Part shown: one piece after another, positions 55,592-64,000 of the stretch | Position numbering within the stretch: the first letter of the stretch is position 1 | How the letters are laid out: each line of letters begins with the position of its first letter | Assembly: GCA_029718625.1 (NCBI GenBank) | Contig: CM056391.1 | Span: 27,320,281-27,384,280, forward strand | DNA length: 64,000 bases | Origin: Synaphobranchus kaupii | Lineage: Eukaryota; Chordata; Actinopteri; Anguilliformes; Synaphobranchidae | Direction of reading: 5' to 3' | The notes under the pieces: model-generated | Told to the model about the DNA's origin: nothing | What the model saw: the letters and a program-made list of their open reading frames with translations, nothing else | The model's database searches: none | Position numbers and translations under genes: made by a program

Positions 55592-58444
55592 ATCCCGCAG
55601 CTGTGAGAGCTACACTGAATCAACAAGGTACACTTTGGTCGGAGTTTAAAATGGCTTCTGCTCAGCAGCTTCCAACACCACAAGCGCCACCCCAAATCTC
55701 TGTGGCCGACCCATTTCAAAGTAAAGGAGCAAATTACAGTAGCGGCGACAGACTGTCTCCACCCAAGAACTCTACCCAGAAAAGCCACAGCTAAACCTAT
55801 GCCTGTCCCAAAAGATTTTTTCTCCCCCCCCCCACCATTGAAGATACATAATAAGAGGAGAGTAAACTATACATGAGCAACCAGCAAACATCAAGAAGCA
55901 CTGAAATTATACGTCAATAATGCATTTAAATGGCTCCTATTCCCTATTAATCACTAGAACACATCATTTTTTCATTTGGGCATGGTTTTAGTTTATAACA
56001 GCCCTCGTTGAGAGGACTTTCACCATACTGTAATGTGCACTGGGGATTAATGCTTTAGGCAAGGGGGGAAAAAATTATGCTACTTATTTGTACCAACAAA
56101 TACAGGTATGTGCACGAAGAGATTATGGGGGTAATTTATGCACTGAAATGATCTAGGTGATGCTCCTTTCTAGTATATGTGTCATCCCTCTTTAAGCCCC
56201 GTTAATCTGGCAAAACCACAGAGCTTTAGAAAGAGGAGAGACCGTACTCAGCATTCACACACAAAGAGCAGCTTCCAATTAATCATAATGCTGTGAGTTG
56301 TGAAAGAGAAATCTGTGCTACATTTGGCCCGGTGACAGAGACCAATCATTGATACTGAAATCTGTCACAAAAGAAAAGGGCACGCAGGAGAGAAAAAACC
56401 TGAAACCTGCAGCAGATTGATTACTTAACGCCTCGGGGAACCAGGAGCACAAGCCAATCGGATCAGGCGTGAGAGGGTACGCATAACCTTGACCGTGATT
56501 ATAGCCACAGTCCAAAGGAACAGGATTTTCTCACAGATGGACAGAGAGTTCGCAAGGTAATGATCTAATGAAATTTCTGCAGCTGCCTTTGAATTTGCAT
56601 TTTGATTGAACAATGAAAGGTCACACGTTTGGCGTGCGCCTCTGGCTAGGTGGTTAAAGAGATGTCCTTGAGTTTATTTTTAATAACGGCCACCTTTCTG
56701 TTTTCGTGGAGAAAAGCTTGACGCACATTTTGACATTTGTACCTATAAACTTGAGGTTAACAATATAGGCCAACACATACAATAGAGATCATACCCTTGC
56801 ATTAACCTACTGGACTAGCATATTATATAGGCTAGATACAGGGTTTCACCAAGTGAATGTAATTCAGTCCAGCGTTTCAGATTTCATTTGAATCAAATAC
56901 CATTTTCCATATAAAGTTATCACTTGTGGTGCACGGCAATCTTTCAGGTGTACTTAGGCCCCTCATCAATTCTCCAGGCTGCCCTGCTGAAGACGGCGTC
57001 TGATTGGCTAGCGGCTCTGCGTTCGAGGTCCAATCGGACGGAGGCTGACCCTCAGAATGCTCCAGAACAAACAATGATGAATGAGCTTTCAGAGAGCCTG
57101 TATCCCCAGTGTGAAACTCTGCTCTTGATGAAAAACAGAGGCAAATAAAAACAGTGTCAGCACACCGCTTTTTTTCCATTCGTGTCTAATCCTTTTGGAA
57201 AACGCTTATTTAGGGCAAATTCAGATAAGATGCTTAGAATTGTATACAAGGCTCATTGGTGTCAGCAGCACCTCGGCATTTTTATTCATAAAACACATTT
57301 ACGCCCTGCAACTGCACACTTCTTACTTTGTGCACACACTTCAAAATTTCACACGTTACTCAACACTTTCAGGAATTAGGAAAATTCATTTAAAACATTT
57401 TTGTATTCATTCCCTTGTACCCACAATAGAACTGTATCTATGTCACACTGCTACTAAACTGAAGTAGTAAACTCTACTTATGTTTTTTAACGACAGACTG
57501 CATATTCCTGAAAATTTGAAGTTAATAAACGGAACACATCTTACCCACTATTACTTGGGTAAGATAAGATACATGCAAATAACACTGCTAATCCCAGACA
57601 CTCCCTACGCATATAAAAGTAACACCGGATCTGTAAGTTCTTCAAGAACTAAAGCAGCAAAACAATCATTCTATATTGGCCATATGAACATTACTGCACC
57701 ATACAACTTGCACATTTACAGCTTGACGTTGAAATCACTCCTTGAGTTAAGGCAGCCTCCTCTGTCTCTTGAACAGTACTATCAAGAAATGGCAAAAGAA
57801 AATGGTCAAATATGGCAATATTGCTGGACAGTCACACTGATAAAGACTTAATATCTAAGTCCCACAAGTATCTAAGTATTTTGTATTTTGAAAACTAAAT
57901 ACTTAAGATTTCACACAAAAAAATCTTAAAATCCCCAAATACAGCCCCGTCCTAATTTCTAGCAATAGAAACTAACAGGCAAACAGTCTATCTTGAGGCA
58001 AGATACTATCGCTAACACAGTATCCTTAAAGCCCATTTTAACTTAATCATGTGCACATGTTATCTTTGGTATGACTGTTCATTTCTAAAAGACGGTTGCA
58101 TTTAAATGATGAATGGGATTTGTCTTTAGTGGTCATGTTTAACTGCAGAATGCAGCTTCCACGCAACAGGATCCCTCCATTATATGTTATAGCAGTAATC
58201 ATGTCTGAGAACATAAGAGGCACCAAATCCAGCAGCCAGCCACTCCTCTCTGCCATTAAAAAAATGTTCTGCTTCATCAGCCAGATGACCCAAGACCATC
58301 TTTTGACCGTGAAAAAAATCTTTCTCTGGCAAGCTTTTTTTTTTTTTTATAGTCTAAAGATAAACATCTCTTGTAGAATGTGTATTTGCCTATAGCCCCG
58401 TTACTCAAATCACAGGCCTCAAGGGTTTCCCACCCTCCCTTTAC
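55592..58444. other. Mostly AT-rich unique DNA
   Basis: Frames up to 123 codons (57480-57851, plus) show no domain. A T run lies at 58338-58349. Nothing else. Confidence 0.45.
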
Positions 58445-58760
58445 CCTGTGAATAGGGTCTGAAATTAACACCCGCGAAATTCGGGTAAATGGTTGGCTGT
58501 GATTCGTCCTAGCAACCTGCCACGCTGCCGGGTGTTTTTTTTTTTTTTAACCCTTTGATGCAGGCGATCAAATGGGTGTAGAATGGTCCCCGGAGCATAC
58601 AATAAAACCAGCATTATAAGAACTACGAGAATGTTTATCCTCGTATGACGTCACAGTACCAGCAGGCCATGACAATACTGACCACGCTATACTATCACAA
58701 AAGTAATAAAATTACAACATTGTACCCTCAAATGAGGTTATTTCAGACCCTGCCTGGGGA
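58445..58760. mobile_element. hAT-like short DNA transposon
   Basis: The 300-bp element (58453-58752) begins TAGGGTCTGAAATTAAC and, reversed, ends CAGGGTCTGAAATAACC. The flanks CCTGTGAA (58445-58452) and CCTGGGGA (58753-58760) match at six of eight positions, a worn 8-bp target duplication. The interior has a T15-type run (58535 on) and no coding capacity. Confidence 0.65.
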
Positions 58761-59081
58761 AAAAGAAAACCAGGGCCGGTTTTCGATTTGAGGGCCAGGT
58801 TTTAGTGTCCATGTCCGATAGATTTCCACACCACATTTAGAGGTGGTGTACGGGGCATCTGGGACACTTTCACACCTTGGCTCTCGTTTTCGCTCTAAAA
58901 AACAGACTTCTAGTCACAGAAGTAATTACCAGAGAGTTTTCACAATTTATGTCCTGTATACAGCTACAATGAGCTTCTAGTCTCTCAAACTTGATGAGGA
59001 GAGAGATAATGCTTCAATGTGAGACAATTAAATTAAACCTTTGGATTACATGGTAAGGGATTATTCCAATGGTTGAAAACG
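58761..59081. other. Unique non-coding DNA
   Basis: Nothing recognised. Confidence 0.45.
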
Positions 59082-59289
59082 ATTACATTACATTACATTA
59101 CAGGCATTTAGCAGACGCTCTTATCCAGAGCGACTTACACAACTTTTTAGCATTTTTTACATATTATCCATTTATACAGCTGGATACATACTGAAGCGAT
59201 TCAGGTTAGGTACCTTGCTCAAGGGTACAACGGCAGTGTCCTACCTGGGAATCGAACCTGCAACCTTTCGGTTACAAGGCCAGTTCCTA
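59082..59289 (-). mobile_element. tRNA-derived SINE, copy 2 (5'-truncated)
   Basis: Nearly the same text as 41585-41798. It shares the ATTACATTACATTACAGGC end, CGCTCTTATCCAGAGCGAC, CTTGCTCAAGGGTACAACG and the B box (59248-59258, reversed GGTTCGATTCC). It stops at CAGTTCCT, so the A-box head is missing. It is 5'-truncated, as is common for retroposons. Confidence 0.85.
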
Positions 59290-59732
59290 TGATTACCGTC
59301 ATTGTTACAGGCACCTCATAGATCATGCCCTGGTGTGTGCAATTGAGTTCTCACTGGAAATATCTCCATGCTACATTTGTTGACTGCGGAAGAGAAGAGG
59401 CAAATCCAAAGACACATTTCAGCCAAGGCACCTTGAAATAGGGAGGCAAGCAAAGCACACACTCATAGTCGGAGGAATTATGGGCGTAGGTGATTAGCTA
59501 CACTGCTGGGTGGAGATCTACTCCAACAGCAGTTCATCACATTTTACAGAGAGGGAGAAGGGGGCAGCAACAAATACCAGAGGCGGCGCATAATGCAGTC
59601 TGTTATTGAAGTCTGAGAAAGTAGGAAGGAATAACGGTACGTACATGGTGTACCACTGCATCAGTGAGCGTTTCCCATGAAAAAAGCAAATCAAATCACA
59701 AGAAGGAAGGTTGTTCTAAAAGGGGAGGGGCT
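59290..59732. other. Unique non-coding DNA
   Basis: Nothing recognised. Confidence 0.45.
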
Positions 59733-60152
59733 TCAGGCGACGGAGTTAAGCAGCAAGGCCTGGAGTCGGGCATACATGAGAACCCGGGACGCAAATTCCT
59801 CGTAGAAACGTTCAACATGAGCGGGGGGAGGAGCTTTCTTTAAGCACTGGAAAGGGAGGGCTCTTTCCGAGACGCTGGCGAGTAGAGCATGAAGGTGACC
59901 TCCAGTCTGCTTGAGCTGAAGCTCCCTCCACAGCGGGGAGCCCCGAGTGCAAGTGCACCCTTTAGGGGACCCTACTTTGCTCAGGCTCACTAAAGTGGAA
60001 ACTCGGCCCGCAGGCATTATATACATTAGAGAGGACGGTACAGATCTCCTCGTCAGCAAAACCTCGTCTGATCGAGGCTTTTTTGTTGAAGGCTCGATCG
60101 CAAGCCTCACGCTTACATCCGGTGCTTTGTTTGAAACCAGCTCCACACCTTC
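59733..60152 (-). CDS. Unrecognised coding-like open frame
   Basis: The frame is open for about 139 codons from 60152 to a TGA at 59733-59735. A stop (TAA) lies just upstream at 60153-60155. No ATG opens it; the 60146 start is GTG, and the first in-frame ATG falls about 40 codons in. The product has mixed, non-repetitive composition and a helix-like C-terminal part (for example VERFYEEFASRVLMYARLQ), with GC-richer codon endings than its flanks. It could be an old exon, a transposon gene fragment or chance. I recognise no domain. A TTTTAAG upstream could be a weak splice acceptor. Confidence 0.25.
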   Translation of the reverse strand, partial: EGVELVSNKAPDVSVRLAIEPSTKKPRSDEVLLTRRSVPSSLMYIMPAGRVSTLVSLSKVGSPKGCTCTRGSPLWRELQLKQTGGHLHALLASVSERALPFQCLKKAPPPAHVERFYEEFASRVLMYARLQALLLNSVA

Positions 60153-60159
60153 TTAAAAG

Positions 60160-60479
60160 ATAGCAGCCGCGTGGTGTGAGGCTCGTCGTTATAATGGCCC
60201 CTCTAACCCGTGCCCCCGCCCCATCCTACACCAATTCCCGGCAGCGCCCTTATCTCCCTGCACATTGTGGCCAACTGCTCCACCCAACAGTGGAATCATA
60301 GACACTATCATTTTGTAATCCAATTGTTTTAGGAGAGCTTTAGGTAAAAAAAATTTTTTTAAAAGATCTCCACCATTAGCTTTTCTGGTCTCGCCGAGAG
60401 CCTGAAGTGTGAAGACACACTACACGTGCGAGGAGACTACATGAAACCGAATGGAAGTAACAAATTAGCCCATTGCTAC
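60160..60479. other. Unique non-coding DNA
   Basis: An A8T7 run lies at 60346-60360. Nothing else. Confidence 0.45.
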
Positions 60480-60640
60480 GGGAGGTCGGTCAGATAAGCT
60501 GCAAATGGCTGATAACGTGGATCCCATTCTTCCTCTCTGTCTGGGTTGATAAATGTGCCGTTCTGATCCAAAGCTGCCTCTTCAAATGGTCCTGCATAAT
60601 TGCAGGATAATCGTTTCACTGATGTATACAAAGAGAAGGC
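60480..60640. promoter_or_regulatory. Candidate conserved non-coding element
   Basis: Repeat-free complex text with GGTCAGATAAGCTGC (GATA-type word), GGCTGATAACGTGG, GGGTTGATAAATGTG and CATAATTGCAGGATAATCG. Enhancer role inferred. Confidence 0.35.
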
Positions 60641-63120
60641 GCAGAGCTCTGAACAGCAAGTATATTAGTGTCTTTACATTCAGTTATTTCAAACCATCAT
60701 AAGCTTGACAGGAAGGCACACCATCTGATTCTATTACTGCTATGACAACGCTGCTGCCATCTACAGATTTGGGTTAGAACAGAAAAAGCAATTCCAATTA
60801 AACATTGCAATTCAACCTTTGAATCCAAGATGATGGCTTTGAAAACAAGGGAAATTAGTTTCTCCGCCAACAGTAACACGTTTAATTTAATTTACTGTGG
60901 GGCCTTTAATCAAATGTCCATTATTACATACACTTCCAGTCTTGCTGAAATATCAGTCTCCAGTCACATACGAGATATTAATTTAAAAACAATGAACTTG
61001 GTTCATAAATATAAACCGTCACGTGTAGAAATAATGAACCCAAATATTTAAAATACATAGCACATCCCAGTCCTCGTCTTCAAGGAGGCAAGCATTTGAG
61101 TATTTTGTAAATAACGCAAAAAAAAACGCAAAAAAAAAAAGTATTTCCTGATTTTCTGTTTATAAATAACCGTGGTTCCATAAAGCAATTTGCAGAACAG
61201 GAGATGTCTGTTTAATAAATGGAATTACTATACCTTGCTGGATAATAAATAAAAGCAATTACTGTGGTATTTCAGTGTTTAAAACTTTGCAGGTGGACCG
61301 CAGTATACGCTCAACTCTCACTCTCGGGATTCATTTTTAATAAAAACAATTTCTCCTTTCAAACGGTTCGCTGTACCAACGCAACACAAAACGGACTGAA
61401 GTACAGCTGCCGTTCCCCCACCCGAATAGATATTTGATCATAAATGCATTTTTGGTTTCGAGGGTATCGATTCATTTGCCGTTGCGCTGTACCAGACCAA
61501 CAGGCGATCGCCGTCGTTCAATCTCTCGGAGTCATTCCATAACTGGGTCCTATGACCTGCCGCAGTTCCAGGTCTGTGTGGACGCCCAACTATGGTCGTG
61601 GATCAAGTCGTTTACAATGCCGAGGCAGTTACGCATGTCAATCACACAAGTAATTGCATATTTCATGCTTGTAGTGCAGAGGCACTGGTGTGTGTTGCAC
61701 CGGGTCACCTCAGTGTGACAAGAACCCACTACTGGCTCCCCCACACTCCCCTTCTGCCCCTTCCGGAGACCCGCTAACGGAGAAGATTACATTACGACGA
61801 CGCCCTTGAGCTTAAGTCAGGACAAGCCTCGGCTTTGTGCTTAGACAGACACTTTTGCCTTGAAAATGACAGTGATGCAAAGAGGATCTTGTTTTCCCCG
61901 ATTGGTACAAGCTGACCCTATTGTTAACAGCTTGCAAAAGGGGGCAAATGGTAACACACACGCACACGCTACATTTAGCCTAGCCTTTAACTCTTAAGCC
62001 GGAAAGTGGAGCATGACCACATTGACGTGTACATTTTCTTGTCTTGGTTTATGGGTGAATATTCTGTCTGAATTGTACGCCAGTGACAGATGAACCTTAA
62101 GTGCAAACATTTATGTGCGCCTTTATAGCGCATCCAATCCATTCGAGACTTTCCTCAAGGGTTCAAAGGCGAGTTTCGCTTTTCAGATTATGTGTATCCT
62201 TGTGCATAACACCGAGTGTGCGAGACAAGCACACACACACTTAGCCACGGGCAATAGCTCTCTTCCCTCTCACCACTGCTGGAGAGTCACATCAGCTTCT
62301 GGGCTTGACCGATATTGGCATCTCTCCTGGTGAAAGGCGAGTTATCTGAAGCAATGTTCCACACAACCTCCCCTCTAAGGTTATGGCATGGACATTTTTT
62401 CAACACGTATCGACACGCATCATGTTAAATTACAATTTAAGAACAAATTCATCCCAATCAATGAGAATGAGTTTGCACTGCAGAAATTAAAATGGGCTAC
62501 AGAACATAGTTTAATGCAAAATCACAGTCAAACACAAAATTTCCTGTGGTGCCAGAACTGCATGTCAATTACTACTACACCGCATTCATTATAGGTACTA
62601 TATTAAATTATACTGCCATGGTTAATTAGATGACGAAGAAAATAAATGAACTCGCGGATAATCTTATAGAATTAAGGCAATTTCACATGAATGGCAGCTT
62701 GACTACAGAGAACCAGAAAGACAAGAATCTTTCATTACAAATATACTACAAAGAAAAACATAGCCTATTAAATATTTAATCAGCAAAAGTTAATGTCAGC
62801 TGGGGGTCAACTGTTATCAGATTCACCGAAACCAAAACAGTCAGTTGCTCACCAAACAGATACATTTACCACTACCCTTATCTTAATTCTGATCAGTCTC
62901 GATAAGCCCCCAACTAAAGCAATAACCAGATACATGCAGGGTTATGCTTTCAAAGAACATCATGAATTCAGTTGACCCAAAGGACATACCAGAATCTCCT
63001 GTAATCCAGTACGGTCCGCAAAGAGAAAGTCAATCTGCAATCCTGCATATGGACACCAGCCATTCATAACAGCCATGTATTGTTTTGATTAGATTTGTTA
63101 AGATTGTTCAAGCCCCTAGT
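60641..63120. other. AT-rich unique DNA
   Basis: A runs near 61119-61140; no credible frames or repeats. Confidence 0.5.
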
Positions 63121-63122
63121 GG

Positions 63123-63142
63123 TTGAGACGCCGGCGTCTCAA
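63123..63142. repeat. 20-bp perfect palindrome
   Basis: TTGAGACGCCGGCGTCTCAA reads the same on both strands, with no spacer and four CpGs, in AT-rich DNA. Upstream CCCCTAGTGG could hint at a tRNA-like anticodon arm, but no B box follows. Confidence 0.9.
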
Positions 63143-63825
63143 TTACAAAAAACATCACAAATATGTTGCTAGTTCCACGAGAATACGGATTTTATCACCA
63201 TAAACCACATATCATCATAATCAGTACTTAATATTCTATCAGCGTTCGAAATATCACGTTTCTATCTGCCACCATTAGCTTGTAATTCATGAAAGTAGCA
63301 TGCTATGCTGCTACACCATCTACAATGGACCCGACCACATGTAAGATAGCAGACATTTAAACATATTTGAGAGTTAACTAAAGTTTTTATTTTATCACCA
63401 AAAAATCGTTTACTATCACAGCAGCAAGAAACACCTTCCAAGATCCTGAATACATACAAGTAAAACTGTCAACATGCCACTCCACAGGAAAAAAAACAAG
63501 TGGTATTTGTTTGTCACCACTTAACTTTCTTTTGCTATAAAACGTTCCGGTAAAATATGAAATAAAGCCATAACCTTACCTTTGCTTATGAAGATTAAGA
63601 TGTCCCCTGCAAGAATCTGAGGTTATTTTTTCCCTTGGTTGACCCGTTTTTAATATTCAATCCTCGTTTTAACATGTGTACATGCTCCAAAACGGCCGTG
63701 CGTAAATGACCGAATTCAAAAGACACACTTGTAAATCCTTCAAACAAACGTGATTTTAATTGACACTTATATCATCCAATAGAGTGCATCCTAAGCTTTC
63801 TGAAATGGTATGGCAGTCCCATAGG
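63143..63825. other. AT-rich unique DNA
   Basis: Nothing recognised. Confidence 0.5.
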
Positions 63826-64000
63826 TACAGTACCAGTCAAAAGTTTGGACACACCTACTCATAGAAGGTGTTTTTCCCGTTATTTTTTACTGTTTTCCAC
63901 ATTTTGGAATAGTAAAGACATCAAAACTATGAGATAACACAAACTAAATTATGCAAGGACCAAAAAAGTATTAAACAAATAAAAAAAAGTCATATATTTT
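63826..64000. mobile_element. Tc1-like element terminus, cut by window end
   Basis: TA (63826-63827) is followed by CAGTACCAGTCAAAAGTTTG and GACACACCTACTCAT, the standard terminal inverted repeat of a widespread fish Tc1 family. It continues with GACATCAAAACTATGAGATA and AAAAGTATTAAACAAAT. The element runs off the window, so orientation and coding state are unknown. It is a different family from the relics at 19.8 and 32.7 kb. Confidence 0.85.

Overview
The window reads as nuclear DNA of a ray-finned fish, most likely a teleost. The evidence is long (CA)n/(GT)n tracts, tRNA-derived SINEs with fish-type tails, Tc1/mariner remnants, hAT-like miniature elements with 8-bp target duplications, and a LINE reverse-transcriptase relic. 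There is no operon structure, no ribosome-binding-site-led gene and no dense coding. I cannot place the species or the chromosomal locus from sequence alone.

I found no convincing host gene. Open frames are short and mostly chance; the only ones with recognisable protein content belong to dead transposons: a Tc1 transposase relic (about 19845-20698, plus strand) and a LINE reverse-transcriptase relic (30540-30935, minus strand). One coding-like frame (59733-60152, minus) is unexplained. The bulk looks like an intergenic or long intronic regulatory landscape. Low-repeat blocks rich in homeodomain-type TTAATTA/ATTAAT words recur at about 3.6, 4.0, 9.7, 15.6, 24.4, 37.7, 44.2 and 60.5 kb. They resemble conserved non-coding elements near developmental regulators, but this is an inference from composition and needs alignment.

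Layout. 1-8.1 kb: AT-rich unique DNA, two tRNA-like fragments and a CpG/G-rich block at 4.74-5.06 kb. 8.1-12.6 kb: a hAT-like MITE with a perfect target duplication, then a 1.06-kb terminal-repeat element carrying a nested palindromic MITE. 12.6-19.5 kb: unique DNA plus a LINE/SINE-type tail at 16.4 kb. 19.5-21.2 kb: microsatellites and the Tc1 relic. 21.6-24.8 kb: CpG-richer, possibly regulatory DNA with a 24-bp perfect palindrome. 25.0-26.5 kb: a TTAA-flanked element, then a hAT-like MITE nested in another. 28.4-32.9 kb: G runs, LINE fragments, a SINE head and a Tc1 terminus. 35.9-36.1 kb: a 21-bp minisatellite carrying eight CAGCTG boxes. 38.2-40.7 kb: a Harbinger-like element and a 1.2-kb fold-back element with 261-bp arms. 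41.1-42.5 kb: a tandem duplication, a SINE from whose head an octamer microsatellite grew, a strong hairpin and a tRNA-like sequence. 44.8 kb: second copy of the palindromic MITE. 55.2, 58.4 and 59.1 kb: a SINE, a hAT-like element and another SINE. 63.8-64.0 kb: a Tc1 terminus cut by the window end.

I see no evidence for a new multi-gene system. The best leads are the fold-back element, the phased E-box minisatellite, the 42.24-kb hairpin, the two long perfect palindromes and the coding-like frame at 59.7-60.15 kb.
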